A stretch of DNA of 62,318 nucleotides from Caulobacter ginsengisoli. Lineage in GTDB: Bacteria > Pseudomonadota > Alphaproteobacteria > Caulobacterales > Caulobacteraceae. How positions within the stretch are numbered: the first letter of the stretch is position 1; each line of letters opens with the position of its first letter. Both the position numbers and the translations under genes were made by a program. The stretch is taken from NCBI RefSeq assembly GCF_030814835.1, contig NZ_JAUSVS010000016.1, positions 1 through 62,318 of the forward strand, written 5' to 3'. The notes under the pieces are model-generated. The model worked only from the letters and a program-made list of their open reading frames with translations, was not told where the DNA came from and ran no database searches. Below are positions 1-9,215 of this stretch, piece after piece.

Positions 1-95
1 CATCGCCTCCATCGACCTGCGAAGGTCTATGGATCAAACTCAACCTGTAACGGATGTCCCCGAACGTCTGTCACCCATCTCCCCGGTCTGAACAG

Positions 96-221
96 ATGGA
101 GGAGGGGCAGGGGTGGTGGTGTGCGCTCGGTGTCAGGGGATAAGCTCAGGGTGGCGTGGTCGCCTCCCCGAGTGCTTCCGGAAACGCACTGCCACCACCA
201 CCACCCCTGCCCCTCCTCCAT
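96..221. repeat. 26-bp perfect inverted repeat with palindromic centre
   Basis: Positions 96-121 and 196-221 are exact reverse complements of each other (26 bp). The stretch between them holds a smaller hairpin around 172-189 with a TTCCGGAA centre. The element sits just beyond the stop of the minus-strand aldo/keto reductase gene, so it could act as its terminator, but there is no T-run. It looks more like a dispersed palindromic repeat. Bases 1-95 hold no gene that I can support. Confidence 0.75.
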
Positions 222-244
222 CGAGGAGGAGGGGTTCTAGGGAT

Positions 245-1285
245 TTATTTCTTCCTGAACGGCCCCGGCACGCGCTGGCCGCCCTGCCGCACCAGCATCC
301 AGCCGGGATATTCCGGCGGCAGGTCCGAGACCTTGTCCAGCGCCGCCAGCTCTTCGGCGGTCAGATCGATGTCGGCGGCGGCCAGGTTGTCGTCCAGCTG
401 CTCGACGGTCTTGGCGCCGATGATCACCGTGGTCACGAACGGGCGGCTGAGCACATAGGCGAGCGCGATGCGGGCCACCGACACGCCCCGCGCCTCGGCG
501 ATCTTCCGCATCTCGGCCACACAGGGCCAGGCGCGGTCGCGGTTGACCGGCGGGAAGTCGAACAGGGCCCGCCGCGCGCCTTCCGGCCCCTCGCTGTCGG
601 GTCCGAACTTGCCCGACAGCAGGCCGCCGGCCAGGGGCGACCAGACCATCAGCCCCATGCCCTGGTCGGCCATCATCGGGACAATCTCGCGCTCGAGGTC
701 GCGGCCGGCGATGGAGTAGTAGGCCTGCACCGTCTCGAACCGCGCCCAGCCGTGCTGGTCGGCCAGGCCATGGGCCTTCATCATCTTCCAGGCCGGCCAG
801 TTGGAGCAGCCGACATAGCGGACCAGCCCCTGGCGGACCATGTCGTCCAACGCCCGCAGGGTCTCCTCGACGCGGGTGACGGTGTCGTTGCCGTGGATCT
901 GGTAGAGGTCGATGTGATCGACCCCCAGCCGCTCCAGGCTGGCCTGGACCGCGTCCATCAGGTGGCCGCGCGAGGCGCCGCGGTCGTTGGGGCCGCGGCC
1001 CATCTCGCCAAAGGCCTTGGTGGCGATGACCACGTCCGAGCGCTTGACGCCAAGATTCTTCAGGGCCTGGCCGACCATCCGCTCGGAGGCCCCGGCGCTG
1101 TAGACGTCGGCGGTGTCGATGAAATTGACCCCGCTCTCCAGGGCCCGGCCGATCATGGCGTCGGCGCCCGCCTGGTCGACGCTGCCGATGGCGCCCCACA
1201 TGCCGCCCTCGCCGGCGAAGGTCATCGCCCCCAGGCAGATTTCGGAGACAAAAAGGCCGGTCCGGCCCATCTGACGATACTTCAT
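245..1285 (-). CDS. Aldo/keto reductase
   Basis: 346-aa cytosolic NADPH-dependent oxidoreductase of the AKR (Tas/YajO-like) family, which reduces aldehydes or ketones. The tetrad is visible as Asp57 in FIDTADVY, Tyr62, Lys90 in VIATKAFG and His131 in LYQIHGN. The C-terminal half carries the usual VQAYYSI and TTVIIGAKT cofactor-binding segments. The ATG at 1285 is preferred over a longer TTG start because an AGGAA-type ribosome site lies 8-9 bases upstream. The gene is divergent from the Crp/Fnr regulator, and the shared 225-bp gap shows no obvious operator. Substrate unknown. Confidence 0.92.
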   Translation of the reverse strand: MKYRQMGRTGLFVSEICLGAMTFAGEGGMWGAIGSVDQAGADAMIGRALESGVNFIDTADVYSAGASERMVGQALKNLGVKRSDVVIATKAFGEMGRGPNDRGASRGHLMDAVQASLERLGVDHIDLYQIHGNDTVTRVEETLRALDDMVRQGLVRYVGCSNWPAWKMMKAHGLADQHGWARFETVQAYYSIAGRDLEREIVPMMADQGMGLMVWSPLAGGLLSGKFGPDSEGPEGARRALFDFPPVNRDRAWPCVAEMRKIAEARGVSVARIALAYVLSRPFVTTVIIGAKTVEQLDDNLAAADIDLTAEELAALDKVSDLPPEYPGWMLVRQGGQRVPGPFRKK

Positions 1286-1510
1286 GATTTTGTTTCCTGA
1301 CTTCGACAATTGAGGCGAACATCCGGCGGCCGGATGAATGTGATCACACTTTAGACAGGGCGCTCGCAGGAGCAGTTGCCGGTTTTCCAGTCTTGGCGAT
1401 TCCCCAAACTGGGTTTTTCTTGGTCACTCGACACCGGTGACGGCGGACAGGCAGGGCCTCACCCTGTTTCCACAGGCGCAACCCGGATCGCTGAGCGGCG
1501 TTGTTCTGAC

Positions 1511-2230
1511 ATGACGCTGTCAATTCCATTGCTGAAAAACCGCCTTCTGGCCGCGCTGAACGCAGAGGATTTCGCGCGCCTGTCGACCTGGCTGACGGTC
1601 GTGGATCTGGAAAAGGGTCGCGTGCTCTACGAGCGCGGCGACACCATGGACATCGTATACCTGCCCAACGAATGCGTCATCTCGCTGATGACGCCGATGG
1701 CCAATGGCCAGATGGTGGAATCGGCCACCATCGGCTGCGAAGGCGCCCTGGGCCTGACCTCCAACGGTCCCCGCTACGCCACCGCCCGCGCCATGGTGCA
1801 GATGGGTGGACGCGCGGCGCGCATCGCCGCGGCGCGTCTGAGCGAAGCGGCCAGCCGCAGCCCCTCCCTGCGCACCGCGATCGATACCCAGGACGACGCC
1901 CTGCTGGGCCAGTCACTGCAGTCGGCCGCCTGCAACGCCCTGCACTCGGTCAGCGCCCGGTTCAGCCGCTGGCTGCTGGCCTGCCAGGACCGCACCGGCA
2001 GCGACACCGTTCCGCTGACCCAGGACACCGTCGCGGCGATGCTGGGGGTGCAGCGCACCACCGTCACCGCCGTCGCCGGCGAGCTGCAGAACCGCGGCCT
2101 GATCCGCTATCGCCGCGGCGTGGTCGACATCCTCGACCGCTCCGGCCTCGAGGCCATGGCCTGCGAGTGCTACGAGGCGGTCAAGAAGCTCTACCAGCGC
2201 ACGGCGGGGCCGATCGACGTGGCGTGCTAA
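1511..2230 (+). CDS. Crp/Fnr-family transcriptional regulator
   Basis: 239 aa. The N-terminal cyclic-nucleotide-binding-type beta-roll (about residues 15-130) includes LEKGRVLYERGDTMDIVYL. The C-terminal winged helix (about 165-225) contains LTQDTVAAMLGVQRTTVTAVAGEL. The sensor part lacks the N-terminal cysteine cluster of FNR and the RxS cAMP pocket of CRP, so the ligand is unknown. It resembles the Crp/Fnr proteins common in Caulobacterales and Rhizobiales. The ATG at 1511 is the natural start, but no strong ribosome site precedes it. The stop overlaps the convergent EF-G-like gene by 4 bp. Confidence 0.88.
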   Translation: MTLSIPLLKNRLLAALNAEDFARLSTWLTVVDLEKGRVLYERGDTMDIVYLPNECVISLMTPMANGQMVESATIGCEGALGLTSNGPRYATARAMVQMGGRAARIAAARLSEAASRSPSLRTAIDTQDDALLGQSLQSAACNALHSVSARFSRWLLACQDRTGSDTVPLTQDTVAAMLGVQRTTVTAVAGELQNRGLIRYRRGVVDILDRSGLEAMACECYEAVKKLYQRTAGPIDVAC

Positions 2231-4269
2231 GCCCTCGCCTCTCCCCCGCCCCGCGCCTTCTGCGACACCTCCTCGGCCTTGCGCCCGGTCAGTTCCACCA
2301 TGTGGTCGAACTGGGCCTCGAAGCTGCCCAGGCCCTGGGTCATCGAGCGCAGGTCGATGATGAAGTCCTGGCGTTCGGGGTGGGGCATGTAGACCTCGAT
2401 GCGGTCCCAGCCCGGCCATTCCTCGCGCCCGTCGAAGCCCAGGATCTGGCCGCGCTTGTTGGAGATGGTCGAGGTGATCCGCGAGGTGGCGGTGTTGGGC
2501 GCATAGATGGTCAGCTTCTCGATGGGCTCGAGCAGGATGGGCTGGGCCAGGGCCAGGCCCTCGCTCATGCCGATGCGGCCGGCCGTCCGGAAGGCCATTT
2601 CGGAGCTGTCGACCGCGTGATAGCTGCCGTCGACCAGGGTCACGGCCACGTCGACGACCGGGAAGCCCAGCGGCCCCTTCTCCATGGCGTCGCGCACCCC
2701 CTGCTCCACGGCGCCGAACCACTGCCGGGGCACCACCCCCCCGGTGATCTTCTCCTGGAACTGGAAGCCTTCGCCCCGGGCCAGCGGCCGGATCTCCAGC
2801 ACCACGTCGCCGAACTGGCCATGGCCGCCGGTCTGTTTCTTGTGGCGGCCGCGCTGGGTGACGGCCTTGCGGATGGTCTCCCGGTAGGGCGTGCCGGGCG
2901 GGGCGGTGACCACCTCGACCCCATAGCGGCGCCTTAAGCGATCCAGCGCGATGCGCAGATGCGCCTCGCCCTGGCCGGTCAGCCGCATCTCATGCGCCTC
3001 GGCGTCGTGGACGAGACCCAGGCCAGTGTCCTCCTCCAGCAGCTTGGCCAGCGACCCTGAGAGCCGGACGTCGTCCTTGCGGTCCTTGGTGGCGATGGCG
3101 ATCTGGTAGACGGGATAGCGCGGCTCAGGCGCAACCCGGGCGGCGGCGGGCTTGCCGACGGCCAGCAGGTCGCCGGCATGAGCCTCCTCCAGCTTGCCCA
3201 GGGCGACGATGTCGCCGGCCTCGGCCTTGGCGATCTTGCGGGTCGTCTGGCCCTGCACGGCGAAGAGGCCGCTGACCCGGCCGGGATGGCCGTTGGGCAG
3301 CACCAGTTCGGCCCCGTCGTTCAGCGGCCCGCCGAACACCCGGGCATAGGTCATCTTGCCAGCCTGGCCCGCATGGCTGGCCTTGATCACATAGGCGCTG
3401 TTGCCCGGCGCCCCCAGCCGTTCGGCGGCCTGTTCGGGTCCGGGGGTGTCGTGGCGCAGGGCCTTGAGCAGGCGGCGCACGCCGTTGCCCTGCAGGGCCG
3501 CCCCGAAAAAGACCGGGGTGATCTGGCCGGCCTGGGTCTCGGCGATCAGGTCGGCGAAGACGGTGTCGCGGTCGGGGGTTTCGTCGCTGAGCAGCAGCTC
3601 CATCAGGGCGTCGTCATAGTCCGACATCTGCTCGAGCATATGGAAGCGGGCGTCCTTCTCCTCGGCCTGAAGCTCGGCGGGAATGTCGACCTGCTCGGAG
3701 GCCGTCCCCGGCCGGTAGATGAAGGCCCGTTCCAGGGCCAAGTCGATGAAGCCGGTGACGTGCTCGTCCTTCCAGATCGGGATCTGGCGGGCGACGACCG
3801 GGGTGGCGCTGACCGGCTGCAGGGCGGCCAGCAGGTCGCTGGCGCTGGCCCGCGCCTGGTCGATGCGGTTGACGAAGATGGCGTGGGGAATGCCCAGCCG
3901 CTCGACGGTCTTCAGCCAGGGCTGGGCCAGCAGGGCCTTGCCCGGGTCGGAGTCGATGACCACCAGGGCCAGGTCCACCGCCGGCAGGGCGTGGTCCATC
4001 TCGCTGCGGAATTCGACCGACCCGGGACAGTCGATCAGGGCGTAGCGGTCCTCCATGAAATCGAAACTGGCGATGTTGAGCTCGACCGACTGGCCGGCGG
4101 CCCGCGCCTCGGGGCTGGCGTCGCCCACCGAGCCTGGCTGGCCGACCACGGCCTGCCTGTCCACCGCGCCCGCGGCGTAGAGCAGCGCCTCGAACAGGGT
4201 CGTCTTACCGGCGCCGTTCGGGCCGATCAGCGCGATCGACCGAACGGCAGCAACCTTTCTGGAAGCCAT
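2227..4269 (-). CDS. Elongation factor G-like GTPase
   Basis: 680 aa. The N-terminal GTPase domain has the P-loop GPNGAGKTTLFEALL, a G3-like ALIDCPGSVEF and the G4-like FVNRIDQ. Domains II-V follow, including YRETIRKAVTQRGRHKKQTGGHGQ and GGVVPRQWFGAVEQGVRDAM. The size fits the EF-G-like paralogue group (often called FusA2-like) rather than canonical EF-G, and it is not next to rpsL/rpsG/tuf, so a role in ordinary translocation is unlikely. It probably acts on ribosomes in a specialised way. The start at 4269 is preferred because a GGTGGAG ribosome site lies about 9 bases upstream. A more upstream ATG at 4278 would touch that site. Confidence 0.88.
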   Translation of the reverse strand: MASRKVAAVRSIALIGPNGAGKTTLFEALLYAAGAVDRQAVVGQPGSVGDASPEARAAGQSVELNIASFDFMEDRYALIDCPGSVEFRSEMDHALPAVDLALVVIDSDPGKALLAQPWLKTVERLGIPHAIFVNRIDQARASASDLLAALQPVSATPVVARQIPIWKDEHVTGFIDLALERAFIYRPGTASEQVDIPAELQAEEKDARFHMLEQMSDYDDALMELLLSDETPDRDTVFADLIAETQAGQITPVFFGAALQGNGVRRLLKALRHDTPGPEQAAERLGAPGNSAYVIKASHAGQAGKMTYARVFGGPLNDGAELVLPNGHPGRVSGLFAVQGQTTRKIAKAEAGDIVALGKLEEAHAGDLLAVGKPAAARVAPEPRYPVYQIAIATKDRKDDVRLSGSLAKLLEEDTGLGLVHDAEAHEMRLTGQGEAHLRIALDRLRRRYGVEVVTAPPGTPYRETIRKAVTQRGRHKKQTGGHGQFGDVVLEIRPLARGEGFQFQEKITGGVVPRQWFGAVEQGVRDAMEKGPLGFPVVDVAVTLVDGSYHAVDSSEMAFRTAGRIGMSEGLALAQPILLEPIEKLTIYAPNTATSRITSTISNKRGQILGFDGREEWPGWDRIEVYMPHPERQDFIIDLRSMTQGLGSFEAQFDHMVELTGRKAEEVSQKARGGGEARA

Positions 4270-4454
4270 GACAATCATCTCCACCTGTCGGCGGCGAGGA
4301 CCCTGGCCTTGCAAAGGGGCGGGCTCGCCGCGCATTGACCCGCCCGTCACGGTCGGAGAGGCCGCGGGCGGCTGAGATCATCGAACACCCGGGGGTGGGC
4401 GGGGGCTAGGCACGAGTTCGTGAAGCTCTGGCTTGGCCAAGGTCGTGGCAACCG

Positions 4455-4490
4455 ACGGAAAGCCGCCTTGGAAAACCAAGACGGCTCCGT
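4455..4490 (-). terminator. Hairpin downstream of the GlsB-like gene
   Basis: An interrupted stem (AGCCGcCTTGG pairing with CCAAGaCGGCT around an AAAA loop, plus flanking ACGG/CCGT) lies 23 bases beyond the minus-strand stop at 4513. There is no clear T-run after it, so intrinsic termination is only likely. Confidence 0.45.
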
Positions 4491-4512
4491 TCGCACAAAC
4501 CCTGTCGGCAGC

Positions 4513-4767
4513 TTACGCGCGGCGGATCAGGCGTATCAGCAGCAGCAGGATGACCGCGCCAATGGTGGCGCCGATGATGCTGCCTACGATCCCGTTGCCG
4601 GTAAACAGGCCGAACTGGCCGAAGAGCCAGCCGCCGATAAAAGAGCCCACGATTCCGACGACAATATTGCCGAGCAGTCCGAAGCCGTAGCCCTTGACGA
4701 TGATACCCGCGAGCCAGCCGGCCACGGCGCCGACCAGCAGCCAGATAAGCAAGGTTTCAACTGACAT
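4513..4767 (-). CDS. GlsB/YeaQ/YmgE-family small membrane protein
   Basis: 84 aa, almost wholly hydrophobic, with three predicted membrane segments rich in Gly. The family pattern WLLVGAVAGWLAGIIVKGYGFGLLGNIVVGIVGSFIGG is recognisable in parts (residues about 6-45). Family members are stress-associated inner-membrane proteins of unknown biochemical role. The ATG at 4767 has a GGGGAG ribosome site 6 bases upstream, and the longer TTG extension is rejected. It is divergent from the carboxylesterase gene. Confidence 0.88.
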   Translation of the reverse strand: MSVETLLIWLLVGAVAGWLAGIIVKGYGFGLLGNIVVGIVGSFIGGWLFGQFGLFTGNGIVGSIIGATIGAVILLLLIRLIRRA

Positions 4768-4916
4768 GGTGTTCTCCCCAGCGCGGCAGGACGCCGCTCT
4801 GTGCAAGACAACCCTTGCTCGCGCGCTTGGTTCAGTCGGCTGTTACCGACAGCTTCGGAAGATTGATAGTTTTGCCAGGTAACCGGTATCATCACGGAAA
4901 AGCCGGAGTTTTCGCC

Positions 4917-6443
4917 ATGGATCGCCGTTCAGTGCTCGCCGGCCTCGGTGCGACCACGCTGGCGACTTCGGCCCCGGCCAAGCCCGCCGCCTTTCCCATC
5001 GCCCAGACCACCGCCGGCAAGGTACGGGGCTATCTCGACGGGCCGATCAAAGCCTTCAGGGGCGTCCGCTACGGCGCCCCGCCCCGGCGCTTCCAACCAC
5101 CGGCCCCGCCCGCGCCCTGGACCGCCATCGCCGAGGCCACGGCTTTCGGCCCCGGCTCGCCCCAGCGCAGCGACGAGGCCAACACGGCCGAGGACTGCCT
5201 GTTCCTCAACCTCTGGACTCCCGGCCTGGACGCGGCCCGGCGGCCGGTGATGGTCTATATCCACGGCGGGGCCTATTCGAACGGCTCGGGCTCCAGCCCG
5301 CTCTACGACGGCCGCAGGCTGGCCGAGCGGGGCGATGTGGTGGTGGTCACCCTGAACCACCGGCTGAACGCCTTCGGGCATCTCTATCTGCGTCGTCTCG
5401 CGCCCGGCTTCGAGGACAGCGGCAATGCCGGCATGCTGGACCTGGTCCTGGCCCTGCAGTGGGTGCGCAGCAACATCGCCGGCTTCGGCGGCGATCCGGG
5501 CAAGGTCATGGTCTTCGGCCAGTCCGGCGGCGGGGCCAAGATCGCCACCCTGATGGCCATGCCGGCCGCCGCGGGCCTGTTCCACCGCGCCGCCACCATG
5601 AGCGGCCAGCAGCTCACCGCCTCCGGTCCCGGCAACGCCACCAAACGGGCCCAGGCGATGCTGGCCAGACTGGGCCTGACGCCGCAACAAGCCGCCGAGG
5701 CGCCAGTGGAAAAGCTGGTCGAGGCGCTGGCCACCGTCGACCCCATCATCGGCTCGGGCGGCCTCTACATGGGCCCCGTCCTCGATGAGCGCTCGCTTAC
5801 CCGCCACCCCTTCTATCCCGACGCCCCGCCGCAGTCGGCCGCCATCCCGATGATGATCGGCAACACCCATGACGAGACCCGGGGCCTGATCGGCCGGTCC
5901 GATCCCTCGACCTTCAGCCTGACCTGGGACGACCTGCCGGGGCGCCTGGGCCCACAGCTGCGGGTCGATATCGACCCCGACCTGGTGGTGGCGACCTATC
6001 GCCAGATTTATCCGGCCTACAGCCCCAGCGACGTCTTCTTCGCCGCCACCACCGCCTCGCGCTCCTGGCGGGCCGCCGTGGTCGAGGCCGAACTGCGGGC
6101 CCAGCAGGGTTCGCCCGCCTTCGCCTACCAGCTGGACTGGGGATCGCCCCAGGACGGCGGCAAGTGGGGGGCGCCGCATACGCTGGACATCCCGCTGGTG
6201 TTCGGAACCCTCGATGCGCCAGGCTCGATCACCGGGACGGCCGCCGACGCCAGGGCGGTCAGCCAGGCCATGCAGGACGCCTTCCTGGCCTTCGCCCGGG
6301 GCGGCGATCCGGGCTGGGCGCCTTACAGCCTGCCCCGGCGCCAGACGATGGTGTTCAATACGGTCAGCGCCCTGGCCGACGACCCGCGCGGGGCCGAGCG
6401 ACGCCTCTTCGCCAAGGTCCCCTTTATCCAACAGGGAACCTAG
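4917..6443 (+). CDS. Type-B carboxylesterase, Tat-exported
   Basis: 508-aa alpha/beta hydrolase of the carboxylesterase type B (COesterase) family, hydrolysing carboxylic esters. The N-terminus DRRSVLAGLGATTLATSAPA reads as a twin-arginine signal, so the enzyme is probably periplasmic. Visible features are the oxyanion strand YIHGGAY (about 114-120), the nucleophile elbow FGQSGGG with Ser203, an acidic residue in GNTHDET and the His of GAPHTLDIPL. The start at 4917 is chosen because it gives an intact signal peptide. The 3' end overlaps the convergent ExoD gene by 4 bp. Confidence 0.92.
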   Translation: MDRRSVLAGLGATTLATSAPAKPAAFPIAQTTAGKVRGYLDGPIKAFRGVRYGAPPRRFQPPAPPAPWTAIAEATAFGPGSPQRSDEANTAEDCLFLNLWTPGLDAARRPVMVYIHGGAYSNGSGSSPLYDGRRLAERGDVVVVTLNHRLNAFGHLYLRRLAPGFEDSGNAGMLDLVLALQWVRSNIAGFGGDPGKVMVFGQSGGGAKIATLMAMPAAAGLFHRAATMSGQQLTASGPGNATKRAQAMLARLGLTPQQAAEAPVEKLVEALATVDPIIGSGGLYMGPVLDERSLTRHPFYPDAPPQSAAIPMMIGNTHDETRGLIGRSDPSTFSLTWDDLPGRLGPQLRVDIDPDLVVATYRQIYPAYSPSDVFFAATTASRSWRAAVVEAELRAQQGSPAFAYQLDWGSPQDGGKWGAPHTLDIPLVFGTLDAPGSITGTAADARAVSQAMQDAFLAFARGGDPGWAPYSLPRRQTMVFNTVSALADDPRGAERRLFAKVPFIQQGT

Positions 6444-7060
6444 AACGTATTCAGCAGCACCCTGAAGAAGGTGACGAAAGCCTGGATCAGCGCGTTGGAC
6501 AGCACCGCCAGGATCATCACACTGAGCGCCGAGGCCGACCAGCCGACCAGAGCGGCCACCCCGTCGCGCTCGGCCAAGCCCAGGCCGAACACCGCCAGGG
6601 CGAACGAGGGCAGCATGTTGCCGAACGGGATGGGCAGGAAGACGATGATGGCCAGCACCAGGCACATCAGGCCGGTGATCCGGTCGAATACCCGGCCATA
6701 GAGCACGCTGAGCCGCCGGCGCAGGTGGCTCTCCAGCCAGGACAGGAAGGGCGTCACCTTCTCCAGCATGGCGGCGAAGTCGGAGCGGGTCATGGTCCGC
6801 TCGGTGACGATCCTGGGCAGCCAGAGGGTCTTGCGGCCCACCATCCACTGGGCGGAGATGAACAGCAGCGGCGCGCCCAGGATGGCCGAGACCCCCGGCG
6901 GCATGGGCAGGGCCAGGGGCGCGGCGAACACGAACATCAGCGCCCCGAAGGCCCGGTCGCCGAACGCTTCCAGCACATCGCTGACGGCCACGTGCTTTCG
7001 CCTGACGGCGGCGACGCCGGCCAGGATCTCGGAGACGCGAGGCGTTGGATTCTGGCTCAT
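6440..7060 (-). CDS. ExoD-family exopolysaccharide synthesis protein
   Basis: 206-aa inner-membrane protein of the ExoD family. It has the typical opening VLEAFGDRAFGALMFVFAAPLAL, the PPGVSAILGAPLL segment and a WLP..I motif, then two or three C-terminal membrane helices. Rhizobial ExoD affects exopolysaccharide production and alkaline tolerance, but the biochemical activity of the family is unknown. No exopolysaccharide genes are nearby, so its role here cannot be deduced from context. Confidence 0.88.
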   Translation of the reverse strand: MSQNPTPRVSEILAGVAAVRRKHVAVSDVLEAFGDRAFGALMFVFAAPLALPMPPGVSAILGAPLLFISAQWMVGRKTLWLPRIVTERTMTRSDFAAMLEKVTPFLSWLESHLRRRLSVLYGRVFDRITGLMCLVLAIIVFLPIPFGNMLPSFALAVFGLGLAERDGVAALVGWSASALSVMILAVLSNALIQAFVTFFRVLLNTF

Positions 7061-7152
7061 CGGGGAGGCGGGCCCATCTCTTCCGCCATACCGCGAAACC
7101 CGATTCCGGTCACGTGAATGCGAGGCAATCTCGCCCCAAGAATTCCTGCGGA

Positions 7153-7896
7153 TTATTTCTTGCGGAAACTGGCCTCGATGCGGGCTTCCATGTCCGGCCC
7201 CCGGCCCTCGCCCCGGAACACCTCATGCGCCAGGCCGACCTTCATCGGCAGGCCGTCGGTCTCGCGCAGCAGCCGCTTGTTGGCCCGGTGGCTGAACCAG
7301 CTGTTGGCCAGGATGGCGCGGGCATAGGCCTCCAGGTCGCTCTCGAAACTGCCCTCCGGAAAGCAGACATTGGCCAGGCCGAACGAGGCCGCCTGTTCGC
7401 CGCTGTAGGTCTGGCAGGTGAACATCATCTCGCGGGCCTTGTAGGTCCCCACCCGCCGGGGCAGGCGCTGCGAGAGGCCCCAGACCGGCGTGAGGGCGAA
7501 GCGGGCGTGGGTGTCGCCGAACTTGGCCGAACTGGAGGCGACGATGAGGTCGCCGGCCAGGGCCAGTTCCAGGGCGCCGGTGTAGCAGTGACCGTGCACG
7601 GCGCTGATCACGACCTGGGGCAGGTCGGCCAGCCGCTCGATGATGTCGGACTGGAAGTGCGGCCGGGGCAGCTTCTCGCCGGCGGCGATGTCGGTGAGGT
7701 CATGGCCGGCCGAAAAGCAGCGGCCGGCCCCGCGCACGATGACCACGCCCACCCTCTCGGTCTGGCCGGCGATGGCCTGGACGTGGGCGTCCAGCTCGGC
7801 GAACAGGGCGACGTTCAGCGCATTCAGCTTGTCGGGCCGGTTGAGGGTGAGCGTGGTCAGCCCGTCCTCGTCCTTGCGCAGCACCAGATCGCCCAT
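7153..7896 (-). CDS. Enoyl-CoA hydratase/isomerase family protein
   Basis: 247-aa crotonase-fold protein. The oxyanion-hole segments GRCFSAGHDL and GHCYTGALELALAGDLIVAS are present. The first catalytic Glu is plausibly in GALELAL. The second Glu, normally in F-G-x-x-E, is replaced in the run RFALTPVWGLSQRLPRRVG. It may therefore be an isomerase, hydrolase or other crotonase variant rather than a hydratase. It is monocistronic and divergent from the SDR at 8106. Substrate unknown. Confidence 0.88.
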   Translation of the reverse strand: MGDLVLRKDEDGLTTLTLNRPDKLNALNVALFAELDAHVQAIAGQTERVGVVIVRGAGRCFSAGHDLTDIAAGEKLPRPHFQSDIIERLADLPQVVISAVHGHCYTGALELALAGDLIVASSSAKFGDTHARFALTPVWGLSQRLPRRVGTYKAREMMFTCQTYSGEQAASFGLANVCFPEGSFESDLEAYARAILANSWFSHRANKRLLRETDGLPMKVGLAHEVFRGEGRGPDMEARIEASFRKK

Positions 7897-7992
7897 GGGC
7901 CCCGTCCCTGTTTTGCTTGATTGGCGCCATCGTCGGCTATCCGCGCCGCCGGGAGCAAGCCTTTCGTCGTGACCCCCTCACCTCTCAACTCC

Positions 7993-8033
7993 TCAGCCGT
8001 CATCCTGGGCACAAGACCCAGGATGACGGCTGA
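7993..8033. repeat. 17-bp perfect hairpin repeat (ATCCTGGGCACAAG family)
   Basis: 7993-8009 and 8017-8033 are perfect inverted repeats with a 7-base loop. It lies in the promoter gap between two divergent genes, so it is unlikely to be a terminator. The core ATCCTGGGCACAAG matches, with one base change, ATCCTAGGCACAAG at 62210-62223, so it belongs to a family of dispersed palindromes. Confidence 0.8.
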
Positions 8034-8105
8034 AGGGTGGGATGGCGATTGACGCTTGCTGCGGGCAGGATTGCCGGCAACTCAAGAATCGCCAGGGAGA
8101 ACGCC

Positions 8106-8897
8106 ATGCAGGTCGCCGGAAAAGTCGTCGTCGTCACCGGAGCCGCCGAGGGGATCGGCGCGGCCCTGGCCCGCCGCTTCGCCGCCGAGGGCGCGGCCCA
8201 CGTCGCCGTGGTCGACCGCAACGCCGAGGGCGCCGCCGCCACCGCCAAGGCCATCGGCGGCAAGGCCTATACGGTCGATGTTTCCAACGGCGAGCAGATG
8301 GCCGCCATGGTCGCCGCCGTCGAGGCCGACCAGGGCCGGATCGACCTCTTCTGCTCCAACGCCGGCATTGGAGACGGCGATCCGGACCGGAGCAACGCCG
8401 CTTCCTCGCCGGACGCGGTGTGGATGCGGGCCTGGGGGGTCAACGTCATGGCCCATGTCTACGCCGCCAGAGCCGCCCTGCCCGGCATGATCGCTCGGGG
8501 CGAGGGCCATTTCCTCAACACCGTCTCGGCCGCCGGCCTGCTCAGCCAAATCGGCGGGGCGGTCTATTCGACCACCAAGCATGCCGCCATCGGTTTCGCC
8601 GAGAGCCTGGCCATCACCAATGGCGACGCCGGGATCAGGGTCTCGGTGCTGTGCCCGCAAGGGGTGGACACCGCCATGCTGCGCCAGGGCGGCGACCCGT
8701 CGGCCCAGCCCCAGAACCTCGACGGCGTCATGACCCCCGACGAGGTGGCCGAATGCGTCGTCCAGGGCCTGGCCGCCGAAACCTTCCTGATCCTGCCCCA
8801 CCCGCAGGTGCTGACCTACATGCAGCGCAAGGCCGGCGACTATGACCGCTGGCTGGGCGGCATGCGGCGGCTGCGCGGGAAGATGATGGGGCTCTAG
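8106..8897 (+). CDS. SDR-family oxidoreductase
   Basis: 263-aa short-chain dehydrogenase/reductase. It has the nucleotide-binding TGAAEGIG at about residues 11-18, the SNAG motif, and the catalytic Ser and YSTTK (YxxxK). Asp in VVDR at the end of strand beta-2 suggests NAD(H) preference. The ATG at 8106 has an AGGGAGAA ribosome site upstream. It ends with a 4-bp CTAG overlap with the convergent small gene at 8894-9214. Substrate unknown. Confidence 0.92.
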   Translation: MQVAGKVVVVTGAAEGIGAALARRFAAEGAAHVAVVDRNAEGAAATAKAIGGKAYTVDVSNGEQMAAMVAAVEADQGRIDLFCSNAGIGDGDPDRSNAASSPDAVWMRAWGVNVMAHVYAARAALPGMIARGEGHFLNTVSAAGLLSQIGGAVYSTTKHAAIGFAESLAITNGDAGIRVSVLCPQGVDTAMLRQGGDPSAQPQNLDGVMTPDEVAECVVQGLAAETFLILPHPQVLTYMQRKAGDYDRWLGGMRRLRGKMMGL

Positions 8898-9214
8898 AAG
8901 CCTTCAGGTGGCTGATGTCCGCCGTTTCTCAGCCGCAGCCTGAAGATGTCTATCCACTCATGGTCCTTGGCGGTCAGCAAGTCCCACAACGGCCATTCCG
9001 GCGAGGCCTCGATGGCGTGGAGGATCGTCCAGTTCAGGCCCATGGCCGTGTCGCCGTTTTCGGGCAGCATTGAAATCAGCGCCTGAATATCGGCGCGCGA
9101 CAGCGGATGCTTGAGCACATCCAGGAGCGGAACGAGCGCGTCCATTTCGGGAGTCGTGAGGTCGTCGTTGAACTCCGGGACAACCCGAAGCATTTCCGCA
9201 ATGGCGTCTTGCAT
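8894..9214 (-). CDS. Hypothetical protein, 106 aa
   Basis: I do not recognise this acidic, helix-rich soluble protein (MQDAIAEMLRVVPEFNDDLT...). It has no membrane segment or signal. Its ATG at 9214 follows the pyruvate kinase stop by a single base (TAGGATG), so it is co-transcribed and probably translationally coupled with pyk. The 3' end overlaps the convergent SDR. Conserved hypothetical status cannot be tested here. Confidence 0.7.
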   Translation of the reverse strand: MQDAIAEMLRVVPEFNDDLTTPEMDALVPLLDVLKHPLSRADIQALISMLPENGDTAMGLNWTILHAIEASPEWPLWDLLTAKDHEWIDIFRLRLRNGGHQPPEGF

Positions 9215-9215
9215 C

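Noticed and set aside
7993..8033. Hairpin as an intrinsic terminator
   Set aside because: It lies between two divergent gene starts and has no T-run, so it has no gene to terminate.
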